Shown piece by piece: positions 25,701-37,327 of a stretch of DNA of 64,000 nt. Each line of letters opens with the position of its first letter. Within the stretch, counting starts at the first letter, position 1. The DNA comes from Excoecaria cochinchinensis (Eukaryota > Streptophyta > Magnoliopsida > Malpighiales > Euphorbiaceae). The DNA is taken from positions 18,454,501-18,518,500 of the forward strand of contig CANTUQ010000073.1 in the NCBI GenBank assembly GCA_947683425.1. The letters are read 5' to 3'. A program made the position numbers and the translations under genes. The notes beneath the pieces are model-generated. The model was not told the DNA's origin, made no database searches, and worked only from the letters and a program-made list of their open reading frames with translations.

Positions 25701-25984
25701 CGGGATAATATGTTTGACGACTTCACGACCATCTCTTAGCATGTCTTCATAGGTCCAAGCAAAAACTTTTTCATATATTTTTTATTTTTTATCATTCTCT
25801 CAAATTTTACCCTCTCTTTAGGAGTTACATTAGATGCTATCAAGATTTTCTTTGGGTTTTCCAAAATTCTGAGATTAAATGGAATAGTATTAATTGAATT
25901 AATGTTAAATATGAATGAGTCATGCTCATGATTATGCATAGTGAAATCATAAGAAATGTCACACAAGTGAGCAAAAATGTTCAT
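25701..25984 (-). pseudogene. Tat/Ogre protease-to-reverse-transcriptase linker remnant
   Basis: The minus-strand frame contains INTIPFNLRILENPKKILIA followed by NVTPKERVKFERMIK. A frameshift then leads to TYEDMLRDGREVVKHIIP. This corresponds to the segment just before the reverse transcriptase in Tat/Ogre polyproteins (recalled pattern 'L.PEER..LI.LLKEYKDVFAWSYEDMPG'). The reverse transcriptase, RNase H and most of the integrase are deleted at about 25700. A matching remnant lies at 60930-61110. Confidence 0.72.
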
Positions 25985-26032
25985 CTTATTTAATAAAAGC
26001 TAGAATTAAAAACATCATTACTAAATAGTTCA

Positions 26033-27140
26033 AAAATATAAAGAACATCTAAATAACTATCATCTTTCTTCCCCGCCAACACAGATGTTGTAGTCGATGG
26101 TCCATTATCATCCTTAGGAACCGTCTTCCCTTCCCACTTAGGCATTTAATCTGTCTTACTCTTTCCTTTTCGCTTTTCTAGGTCAGATATCTGTTTGGAA
26201 TCAATTAGATCTTGAATAGCATGTCTCAAGGTCTTACAATCGTCTGTGGTATGCCCGATGTGCTGGTGGAAGGCACAATACTGATCCCCGTTGTGATTGG
26301 GCTGTCCCTAGTTTTTTGCAGGCCTAACCGGCAATGGCTGTAATATCCCTTCCTTCATTAGCCTCTTAAGGACCCAAGATAAGGATTTGTCCAAATTAGA
26401 ATAGTGCCTTTGATTCCTTTTCGTGGTTGACGCCTCTTCTATCTTTTCTTTTTTTGGGTCCGACATCAATTCTTAAATACGGTCTCTTAAGGGACGACAA
26501 TAGTCTATTCCATGCCCTATGTACTGGTGATATGTATAATAACAGTTCGTTCTGTGTCTAGACTATATTTGGCTTGGGGTAGGTCCTTGTAACTTCCCTT
26601 CCTTAACAAGATGGGTGAGGTGCCAAGACAGCGATGTACCTAAGATAGTATAGTGACGCTGAGCTATTTTAGTGGCTAGGACTTCTGTCACCCTATTATT
26701 GCCCTTACTATTGTTGTGGCTACCTGTGCTCCCCTCTTTCAGAGTATGCATCATAGCTGGGTTTTCAACCTCTTCGGGCACAATGCTATATTCCAAAGTA
26801 GGCCTCCTATCTCCTCTTTGCTCAACTGGTGAAACAAGTGGAACCTTGCCTCTAGACTCGAAAGTAAACGGAAGCACTGCAGCTATTGCTGTATGAGCCT
26901 TCCTGACCGTGGCCAGTTCAACTTGGTTAAGGGCAGAAGCCATAAGTTGAGCTTGAAAAACTAGCGCCATGGCATCTATTCTTTCCTTAACCATGGCCAA
27001 TAGCCTTTTTCAAGTTCTTCGAGCCTTCTATCCACCTCTTGGACAATTGGGGCGCGAGTCTCTTTAGTCTATTGTGAAGGTTCAACCATTTCTAATGCCT
27101 GCAAATGTTCTGGTAAGGATGCTAGATCTCTGTCAACCAA
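26033..27140 (-). pseudogene. Tat/Ogre gag with duplicated C-x2-H-x4-H-x4-C module
   Basis: The minus-strand reading runs from EQLEFGLVDRDLASLPEHLQ (27140-27080) through MALVFQAQLMASALNQVE and KVPLVSPVEQRGDRRPTLEY. Two consecutive copies of a module follow. Each copy has an LSW.L..L.KEG.LQ stretch and a Cys/His motif: a decayed YYTYHQYIGHGIDYC, then YCAFHQHIGHTTDDC followed by RHAIQDLIDSKQISD. The gag protein would form the particle and bind RNA; the Cys/His motif replaces the usual zinc knuckle in this lineage (inference). Frameshifts and stops (one at 26563, one near 27000) mark it as dead. Homologous to 52916-53045 plus 59821-60745. Confidence 0.8.
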
Positions 27141-28255
27141 CCCAAACTCTAATTGCTCTTTAGACGACTATCGGCATCCTTAAACCACCTAAGCAAATGG
27201 TCTACGATGGCTGAAAAGTTGAAGGGTTAGAATGATGCATGTGATACATAGAATAAACTTATGAACAAAATGACATCTACATGTGAAAATTATATGCACA
27301 TAATAAAATGTACACACATGAAGGAAATGTATAATTTTTTTTATATGCATGAATGACATGTAATGCATGATCGTGCTATGCAAATGGTCATCGATGACTG
27401 AAAGAGATTATAATGATACATGTAATGCATGGAAAAAACTATGCACAGGATGATATGCTCAAGTGAAAATTATATGCATAGAATATGATGTACACATAGG
27501 GAGGAAATAAATTTTTCTTTTTTATATGCATGAATAACACGTAAGGCATGGATATGCAATGCAACATCCACAACCACATGCAAGCAGATAGATCCTTCCA
27601 ACCTTTTTACTCCCACACATGAGGTCGTGCGGTCTCTTTCCTAGGTGGGCTTGGCCCATGGGTTAACAGGGAACCCAATGGATGCGTGTGGTGTACGGTG
27701 GAAAATCGGCAGCATAACCTCTAATGTGCATACGTATGGGTTTTGATCATTGAGTATTTAGGCAGTCCGGATAAATCAACATGGGCCTATCGGGGCATGA
27801 GAGCCTTTGATTGGGTGACCAGTCAAATTATCTGAGTTTGTCCAATATATAATGATCCATACAGCAAGCCTAGTATTACGGTTTCATGTCACCTAGGGAA
27901 AGTATCTACTTTCATTACATGAGCTTTAGCCAGGGTGATGATACTTTTGGACTACCCAAGTATGATCCCTACCAATGGGTCTAGCTCGTCATGAGCATAA
28001 CGACCAATCGGGTCTCCATTTAATATACCATGATGGTACGAGGCTTGGGCTAGTGATTATCCTTAACACTTTTCTACATTGAGTGAACATAGGGTCGTGC
28101 TTCGGGAATGCATCGGGGTTAAATGAGGGACTAAACTAGCATAGATCTAAGGCTCTAATTATATGCAATGCAATTTCAAAAAAACGATGAAATTTTAAAA
28201 TTAAAACACAATTATATGTTTTAATCAAGGTACTTTCGAAGTGAAGTCTCATTTA
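27141..28255 (-). other. Untranslated leader of the minus-strand Tat element
   Basis: Lies between primer site and gag. The segment 27640-28150 is the inverted equivalent of 52110-52660, for example 'ccgattttccaccgtac' and 'gcattcccgaagcacgac' on the minus strand. It contains a roughly 183-bp tandem duplication (27205-27560). No gene is seen. Confidence 0.7.
27205..27560. repeat. Tandem duplication of a 180-bp leader segment
   Basis: Both halves contain 'gtgaaaattatatgca', 'atgtacaca' and 'ttatatgcatgaat' in the same order, about 180 bp apart. The plus-strand Tat element has a single copy (about 52690-52870), so the duplication is specific to this element. Confidence 0.75.
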
Positions 28256-28275
28256 AGTCCCTAGTGGAGTTGCCA
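28256..28275 (-). promoter_or_regulatory. Primer binding site (tRNA-Arg type)
   Basis: On the minus strand, one base after the LTR end, it reads TGGCAACTCCACTAGGGACT. From memory, the complement of the plant tRNA-Arg(ACG) 3' end is TGGCGACTCCGCTGGGGA. The three differences are G-to-A transitions, fitting deamination. It sets the element's orientation. Confidence 0.8.
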
Positions 28276-28276
28276 C

Positions 28277-31200
28277 TGTGACGCGGGCCGAACCCTGGGG
28301 TGCCCCGAAGACCCGCTGTGACGCGCGCCGGGATGTCCACTCGGCCGCCCCTATGACCGCCCACTTGAGGGCGATCGGGCAATTGAGGGTCCGCTAACAG
28401 CTTGCAATAAATCGCAAGTGCGTCTATATTGGGCAACAAGGAGGTTTCATGGAGTCGCCACCCAATAGAACATTGGGAAAGTTTCTCTCGCCTCAGAGAG
28501 CCTAAGACTGTGCGTAGTATCCATTTTGGGCCAACCAAAGGGGTCTTGGAGGGTGAACCTCTCACCCTAAGGAGCCTAGGATTAACGCCAAAATCTCATG
28601 ACACAAGAGGTGTCTTGGAGGGTAAACCTCTTGCCTCTTTGAGCCCAAATATCAGAGCTGGGTTCGGGACTTCTCATCTATTTCTACCTCGATTATTTTA
28701 TGATCAAATTTTAATTACCATTAATTTGCTCTCTCTCCACGCGATGCAATTGATTAAAGGCTCATTTATTCACATTTGAAAAGCAGTAAATGAGCGAGTA
28801 ATTAAAGCAAGAAATTACAATAATACAAGGAGCGGAATACAACTCCCTTTTATAAATGTGTGATACATACACAAATCGGGGCATTGCTTATTTTGAGGAC
28901 TTTGGTCCTCGCATGCATCATTATCAAAAATGGCTATTTTTATTGTGAGGATTTTTATTGGATAAAAATAGGACATTGGGTCCTTGCTTTTATGAAAACC
29001 TCTTTTTATTGAATATAAAACATTAATCAATTTTTATATTTAACGGGATACAAAAAGGGAATATACATGTGCATATAATAAATAATGAATAAGCAAATAA
29101 AGGGAATAACCAAGAGGGTTAGAAAATTAAACCGGACAGAATCCTCCGAGCATGGTAGATCGCCCCTCGAGCTCAGGATAGTCCACGAAAATCAATATAT
29201 GCTCACAGAAGGTTAAAAGATGTTAATATGTGAAAGCTCAACATAAATGAAGTTACAAAGACTTGAAGGAAATAGAAAAGATTTGGAAAAGTGGAGACAG
29301 GACCCAGTGACAGCCTCTGTCGAGTGACCGACGGGCGTCGGTAGGTGACCAACATACTCCGTCGCTCACTCAAGAGAGAGGGCGTCTATAGGTGAGGTGA
29401 TCGACGGCCGTCGGTGAAGTAGATGACCCGTCGGTCACCACTGCCTCCGAAAATAAACAGTGAAAATCTCTTTTTCAAAACAAAATGGGTTTTTATCACA
29501 AAATGAGATGAAAAGAATCAAAATAAGGGAAAATAAGAGCAAAAAGCCAAAAAAATAAAGATGAAATAACACGGAGAATAAGTCCGGAATATTTACCCTC
29601 AGATAATGCTTTAGTGATGTTCTTAGTGTTGATTAGAGTCCCGCATGTTCCACGAGAAACAAAATGAAGGATCAAAGAGAGGAAAATGGATTGTTTCCTT
29701 TTTAACCCTTCAAAAGATTGGCTTTGGAATCAAAAACCCAAAGAAAACTAATTAGTTTTAGTTCCTTTTTAACGGTTTGATCCTCAAATTAAAAGAAATT
29801 TCTTTATGTGTGTTTCCTGGAAGAGAGAGAAAATACGCTTGAAATTCGGCAGAGTTTCCCCTCTTGAAAATTTTTGGAACCCTTTTTAGGAAGAAATTCA
29901 AAGCTTTTATAGGCCAGACACGACCGACGGGCGTCGAATGTTGAGACGGGCATCGGAATAATCCTTCTGACACAAGGATTCATCCGACGGCCCTGCAATT
30001 TCCACCGATGGGCGTCGGAAAGGTTGCGTGTTCCGGAAAATCAGCTGGCGTGCTCCGAAAAAAGCGGGTCCGTCCGACGGGCGTCGGAAAAACCATAGGC
30101 CGTCTGTGACCATAAGTGACGGGCTGGCCTCTCACAGATGGGCTAGCCATCTGTCGAAGAAAACATACTTTTTGACTAAAAAAAAACTCCCGTTCTTCCC
30201 CCCTCTGCCTATAAAAGGTGAAAAGACTCATTTCTCGTGGAGTATGGGACTAAAATCTCCCAATCCAAACCGTTTGTAAAGGTTCAGATACTGATTTCAT
30301 CATAGGGCAATCTCTGATCCGGACCGCTCAGGGACACGGTGCTTACACCCGCTTTTAGAGTTTTTGAGAGAGGTTCATAAGACTTGTAAGAGATTATAAG
30401 GGCGTCTATTTTGGGCAACAAGAAGGTTTCTTGGAGTCGCCACCCAATAAAACATTGGGAAAGGTCGTCTAGCCTCACTGAGCCTAAGAAGGTTCATCTA
30501 TGTCTATTTTGGGCAATCAGAGACATTTTGGAATCCTTTCTCCAATAGAACATTGAAAAGATTCATCTAATCTTGTGAAGCCTAAGACGATGCATATACG
30601 TCTATTTTGGGCAAGCCAGAGATATTTTAGAGTCCCCGCCCCAATAGGACATTGAGATGGTACTCTAACCTCATGGAGTGTAAGACAATGCAAATTGGGC
30701 CTATTTTGGGCAACAAGAGATATTTTGGAGTCCCCACCCCAATAGCACATTGAGATAGTTCTCTAACCTCATTGAGCCTAAGATCAGAGATGGTTCTGGA
30801 CTTTCCATTTATTCGTACCTTGATTAGAGTTATGATTGAGTTTTAAATTTAAGATTTCATTCATTTTCTCATTCATTTCAATGCAATAATTAAAGCGCAA
30901 GTCAATGATGTAATGAAAGCGGTAAATAAAAGAAAGATTAAAATAAGGTAAATGAAAGCCCAATAAATTACAACAAAACTAGGGGCAAAATACAACCCCC
31001 ATTATAAATGAAATGTAAATCATACAAATAATGGGGTATTTATTAGGGATGGGGACATTGGTACTCGCATGCATACTTAAAGAAAAAAGTGTTAAAGGTG
31101 ATGGTTGTTTGGGTGGAAAAACTAGGACATTGGTCCCATTTTTATTAGAAAAAATTCCAAGTTAATTAATAGAAACATTTTTGTGATTTTCTTTTAAACG

Positions 31201-32874
31201 TGCATAAAATAAATAATTTTATTAAAAATTATATAGTAAAATAAATTAAAAAGCCAAATAAAAAAATAATACAAATAATAAAATGAAAGTTCAAACCAAA
31301 CGAGCCTCCTGGATCTCCCTGTGTGCTCGCGGGAATGTCCAAGCAAAGAAAATAAGTGTTGTAATAAAAAAAACAAATCCAAATAAAATTAATATTAGTG
31401 ATGTAATCAAGAAAAATCAATTAAATACATACAAAAAGATGAATAAAATGAAATGAAATAAAATACATCATAAATGACAAATAAAATTAAATGAAATGAT
31501 GAAACAAATAGAATGACATATTCATGAATTAATATATGAAATAATAATGATGATGATGATGATGATGATGATAATAAACAAATAAATGAATAAAAATAAA
31601 AAAATAGCAATAATAATGAAAAAGAATGATAAAAGTAATAATGATGAATAAAAGAATGATGAATAATTAAATAAATAAAAAGAACAAAGAAAAATGTAAA
31701 AATGTTAAATTTATATCTAAGATAACATAAAATAAATAAATAAACAATAAATATAAAGATTTACATGGTTATTAATTAAATATGAACAAAATAAATAAAT
31801 AAAAGAAAATAAAAATGATGAATCGAGCCTAGAATGTTTACCCTCAGAATTCGAATTCGATGGAGGGAAAATTATGATTGATTGCCTTGCTTTATTTTGT
31901 AAAATTAGAATTGAAAATAATAAAAATTGAAATTTTATTCCAATAAATAAATTGCTTAAAAAATGATGAAAGAAAATAAAAAAAATTCTTAAGAATAAAG
32001 AATGAATTTTTTTTGTCTAAAAAATGATTATTAATAAAAAAAATTGATTTTTATTTGAAGAAAAAAAAATAATGAAAAAAAATGAAATTTTTCAAGAATA
32101 AGGAATGATTTTCTTTGTTTCAAGGAAAATAATTGATTAAAAAAATAAATAAAAAAAAATCTCAAGAATAAAAAATCATTTTGTTTTCTCAAGAAAAATT
32201 ATTAATAAAGAATTGAACCTTTTAACTTTAAGAAATTTTTGTTTGGAGGAGAAAACTCAAAAAAAATGGTTGAGAGAATTTTCTTGAAGAAGAGGAGATG
32301 AAAAAATTAACCTAAAATAATTCCCCCCTCAATTCTCTCTCTTTAATTTTCTATTTATATCAATAAAAATGAAAACCTAATTAATTAAGGAAATAAAATA
32401 AATTTTAATCAGATTATTTATTATTTAAATTTTAAAACTGAAAAAATCATGAAAATCACAAAAAATAGGGATAAAAAATAAATTTTGAGTAAAAAATCTC
32501 GAAAAAAGGCCAAAAATCACGTTTTCGGCTGATTTGGGTTGATAGGGCAACCAACGGGCATCGTTGGGTGCAGCTCGCATGCAATGCCCATACACGCTGG
32601 CGATGCACGCAGCGCCCCGCCGATGCGCGACCGCGGGCTGCCAGCTACCGAATTTTTTTTTAATAACAAATTTTTACCTAAAAAATATAATTTTCCACCC
32701 TATCCTTTTTATTAATTTTTTTCTTTTTTATTTTTTATTATTTTTATTTTTTTATCTCTAAAAAGCAAATTTAACAAGGAAATCATCGCTTTCAATTTTT
32801 TTGCCTCTGAATAGGCATCTAATTTTATCATTGGGTAACTCTGATCTGAACTCTCTCAGGACCCGGTGTCTACA
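28277..32874 (-). mobile_element. Tat/Ogre-type 5' LTR, split by a nested solo LTR
   Basis: The minus-strand LTR starts TGTAGACACCGGGTCCTGAG at 32874 and ends GCGTCACA at 28277. It consists of 28277-28316 plus 30353-32874 (about 2.56 kb), with another LTR inserted between. It has a GC island at 32540-32650, a GAT repeat at 31543-31572, late sub-repeats at 30380-30790 and TGGCGACTCC at 30433-30442. The outer edge cuts into a PIF/Harbinger remnant. Confidence 0.9.
28317..30347 (-). mobile_element. Tat-type solo LTR (TGTAAGCACCGTG subfamily) with target duplication
   Basis: The minus strand begins TGTAAGCACCGTGTCCCTGAG (first 20 bases matched) at 30347 and ends GCGCGTCACA at 28317, 2031 bp. It is flanked by CCCGC at 28312-28316 and 30348-30352, a perfect 5-bp duplication inside the host LTR. 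GC-rich islands with 'cgacgggcgtcgg' lie at 29315-29450 and 29920-30140. There is no internal domain. Confidence 0.93.
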
Positions 32875-33236
32875 CTTCCCCTTTTTGTGGAAAGTGATTG
32901 ACATCATTTGCATTAGGTCTTCATAGGTATTGAGTCGAGAATATAGAGACAACACCTTAGACAAATTTTTGCAAGCATTTACTGGTGATTCTCTCCCGAA
33001 TCCGGACATAGTCTTCAACGGCATTAGTTGATACTTCGTATCTGTTATGCATATTTGTAGCGGGGATAAGCCTGTTCTACCTGTTGCATCAAACCGTTAT
33101 TGGAAATAGGGATTAACACTTGATAGGCTATTAACATTGCGATGGAACACGTCATGTCTCATTCGAAATCTTCATCGAAATGTCTCTAAGGGGTAGATTG
33201 GATTATCAGCAAAAGTACTCATGCATGAGGCATTGG
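32875..33236 (-). pseudogene. PIF/Harbinger (DDE_4, ALP1-like) transposase N-terminal remnant
   Basis: The minus-strand frame from 33236 reads TFADNPIYPLETFR, stop, RFRMRHDVFHRNVNSL and RFDATGRTGLSPLQ. After a frameshift it continues VEDYVRIRERITSKCLQKFV and 'GVVSIFSTQYL', then RPNANDVNHFPQKG. This order (RRRFRM, then D-A-T-G-x-x-G-L-S, then DEYVRIGES, then RRPN.ND) is the recalled N-terminal half of plant PIF/Harbinger transposases. The catalytic DDE part is missing because the Tat 5' LTR begins at 32874. No terminal inverted repeats were found. It is the only DNA-transposon coding trace in the window. Confidence 0.8.
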
Positions 33237-33842
33237 TTTCCAGCTATGTGATATAACACCCCTTTAGTCGCACGTAGTGGGTTACCATGGCAGGTGAGGG
33301 ATGCCGCACAACGAAAGCTCTAACCGAAACACTTAAGTTATTAAAAGCCCAATTATAAAATTTCTTGTTATTAACTTGAAATCATATGAATTCACATGCA
33401 AAAACCATCACTCTTTATAATATTATAGCAGTAAAAGCCCCATTACAATATTACAGGCATGTAAAAACATCCTTGTTATTACAACCCATAAACTACAATA
33501 TACCCTTTAAAAGTTACATTTACAAAGTTCTATACAACACTATACAAAAACCTACATAAATGAACCCCTATTGTGTTGGCTTTGGGAGATGCGAGGTGTC
33601 CTTCAAAATTACCGTGTCTTCGGTACCTACACAGATAAAACACCCGTGTTAAGCGCGAAAGCTTAGTGAGGAAAATACATGAAATGGATAACAGCTCATA
33701 GCGATTATCAATGCAATCACAAGCGTATGATATTCAAACGAATCAAAGAAGCAGAGTAGATATGTATAAAATACAATATCATAACATATCAATAGTCATG
33801 TACACATACGTTCATAATCACATGCTTATATGTCCAAATTAA

Positions 33843-36800
33843 TCATTTATTGCTTATCAAATGCCTGCATTTCCAAGGGAGTGGATAACGGGTAGAAACA
33901 TATAGGTACTCGAAGGTATATCCATTTCTGAACACATTAGGATCTACTACGATCTGAAAACACATTAGGGATTAATCATGATCCACACTCATAAGAATTC
34001 AATTCAGGATCCTAACACATATATGGACTGTACCGTGGTCCAAACATAGGCTGCAGCATTCAGAATCCCTATGGAATGCCTATTTATCCACGACTCGATA
34101 ATTGCAGGTTCGGTAAACAATTAAAATCCCATTTATTATAAACCATTCATTTTCAATTTCATTCATTATAATTGCGTATAAAAATACCCAATGATAATCC
34201 ATGCAATTCATAATAACATTTGGTAAATACCCAACACATAATTACTTGTTCAAAGTATTAATCAATCAATGTGTAGAAGAAAGAACAAACATTAAGCAAA
34301 TAAATGGCTAAAACAGGGGGGGGGGGCATTACGGTGGGCAGGTTTTGGTGCTGACCATGACACCCCAAAAATAGGTACTACAGAAGTCAACGGGCATGGA
34401 TCACGGTGGACAAGCTTTAGTGCTGCCCGTGACCCCCAAAAGTAGGCAATTCTGCCTCCAAACAACATTGGTCACGGTCAGTAGGTATTGGTGCTGACCT
34501 TGAGGTCCAAAAATAGGCAATTCTACCTTCTAGAAGCACTGGTCACGGTCAGCAGGTATTGGTACTGACTGTGAGGTACCAAAATTTTGCCTAAAAGAAG
34601 CAGAATCTCGGTACTGCTTCACTACTTTATTTTGCACAGCTTAAACTAACGTCTAAACCTCAATTTTAGGAAGAACTCCCTCTTAATAATTGTTCCCTAA
34701 GATATTAAGTTTCAAATGGCACAAATTTCAGGTCATTTGAACATCTACAACATCAGATATGATCTAAACAACCTATACTGCTCCAATGAACCAGCCGAAG
34801 TAGAGATATAGCGCCCCAATACCCCTTGGAAGGATATCAAAGTTGCTATGCACGCATACACATACAAACTACGCATACAATTAGATTCAAATAAACACTA
34901 ACAATCTTATAAGCAGAATATCATGCAATTCACTTCCAACAAATATCTCTTAGATAAATATAATCATGATATCATATATACAAATTATAGTTATATACAA
35001 TACATAATAACATTATCCTTAAATTACTTAAACATATATCCTTAAAACATTTACACTTGTTACATGTAACTTATTTATAGAATCTCTTTACATAACACTA
35101 TATTATCCAATACAAAAAGAACCATATACAAAAGTGCACTCCAAACTTCAACTCCTAGTGGCCTGCAGATGCACAACTCTCTATACCGAACCTGCATACC
35201 TATATGGGAAAACACCCGAGCTGAGCGAAGGCTCAGTGGGGATACAAAAAGAAATAGACTTCTATCGAATTCACCAATATCATACCATAAACATATTCAA
35301 AATCTAGCATACTAATCACATGATGGCATTCATTCATGAGCACTTTCAATGAACATAATATCATCATGCCTTTATCATTTACTTTCATCTCAAACATACA
35401 CAAATTCTCTAACTTTAGCAATAACATTTCACTACATCTAATATGTATTTATATATATATAAACATATCATAGCATTTCTTATACAACATAACCATACGT
35501 TAACTTTCATAGCCTGAATTCACATCGATGGTGGATACGAGTACTCTGGATACTGACGGGCAGTATCAAATATCGGGAGACCTAACTCATTTATTGCTTA
35601 TCAAATGCCTACATTTCCAAGGGAGTGGATAACGGGTAGAAACATATAGGTGCTCGAAGGTACATTCATTTCTGAACACATTAGGATCTTCTACGATCTG
35701 AAAACACATTAGGGATAAATCATGATCCACACTCATAAGAATTAAATTCAGGATCCTAACACATATATGGACCGTACCGTGGTCCAAACATAGGCTGCAG
35801 CACTCAGAATCCCTATGGAATGCCTATCTATCCACGACTCGATAATTGCAGGTTCGGTAAAAAATTAAAATCCCATTTATCATAAACCATTCATTTTCAA
35901 TTTCATTCATTATAATTGCGTATAAAAATACACAATGATAATCCATGCAATTCATAAAAACATTTGGTAAATACCCAACACATAATTACTTGTTCAAAGT
36001 ATTAATCAATCAACGTGTAGAAGAAAGAACACACATTAAGCAAATAAATGGCTAAAATAGGGGGGGGGGTACGGTGGGCAGGTTTTGGTGCTGACCATGA
36101 CACCCCAAAAATAGGTACTACAGAAGTCTACGGGCATGGATCACGGTGGACAAGCTTTAGTGCTGACCGTGACCCCCAAAAGTAGGCAATTCTGCCTCCA
36201 AACAACATTAGTCACGGTCAGTAGGTATTGGTGCTGGCCGTGAGGTCCAAAAATAAGCAATTCTACCTTCTAGAAGCACTGGTCACGGTCAGCAGGTATT
36301 GGTGCTGACTGTGAGGTACCAAAATTTTGCCTAAAAGAAGCAGAATCTCGGTACTGCTTCACTACTTTATTTTGCACAGCTTAAACTAACGTCTAAACCT
36401 CAATTTTAGGAAGAACTCCCTCTTAATAATTGTTCCCTAAGATGTTAAGTTTCAAATGGCACAAATTTCAGGTCATTTGAACATCTACAACATCAGATAT
36501 GATCTAAACAACCTATACTGCTCCAATGAACCAGCCGAAGTAGAGATATAGCACCCCAATGCCCCTTAGAAGGATATCAAAGTCGCTACGCACGCATACA
36601 CATACAATCTACGCATATAATTATATTCAAATAAACACTAACAATCTTATAAGCAGAATATCATGCAATTCACTTCCAATAAATATCTCTTAGATAAATA
36701 TAATCATGATATCATATATACAAATTATAGTTATATACAATACATAATAACATTATCCTTAAATTACTTAAACATATATCCTTAAAACATTTAAACTTGT

Positions 36801-37327
36801 TACATGTAACTTAATTATAGAATCTCTTTACATAACACTATATTATCCAATATAAAAAGAACCATATACAAAAGTGCACTCCAAACTTCAACTCCTAGTG
36901 GCCTGCAGATGCACAACTATCTATACCGAACCCGCATACCTATATGGGAAAACACCCGAGCTGAGTGAAGGCTCAGTGGGGATACAAAAAGCAATAGACT
37001 TATATCGAATTCACCAATATCATACCATAAACATATTCAAAATCTAGCATACTAATCACATGATGGCATTCATTCATGGGCACTTTCAATGAACATAATA
37101 TCATCATGCCTTTATCATTTACTTTCATCTTAAACATACACAAATTCTCTAACTTTAGCAATAACATTTCACTACATCTAATATGTATTTATATATATAT
37201 AAACATATCATAGCATTTCTTATACAACATAACCATACGTTAACTTTCATATCCTGAATTCACATCGATGGTGGATACGAGTATTCTGGATACTGACGGG
37301 CAGTAATCAAATATCGGGAGACCTAAC
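33843..37327. repeat. 1.74-kb tandem segmental duplication
   Basis: 33843-35586 is repeated as 35587-37327 with scattered substitutions and a G-run length difference. The unit spans the junction between the host LTR and the nested LTR that starts at 34807 / 36547, so it arose after that insertion. The breakpoint shows 4-bp microhomology (tcat). Confidence 0.93.
34330..34574. repeat. Four-copy palindrome array, 71-bp period
   Basis: Units start at 34330, 34401, 34472 and 34543. The best arms are TCACGGTCAGCA against TGCTGACCGTGA in consensus, with a loop of about 8 nt (ggtattgg). The array is repeated in the tandem duplication (about 36070-36315). It has the same layout as 10805-11127 but a different arm sequence. 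Confidence 0.85.
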
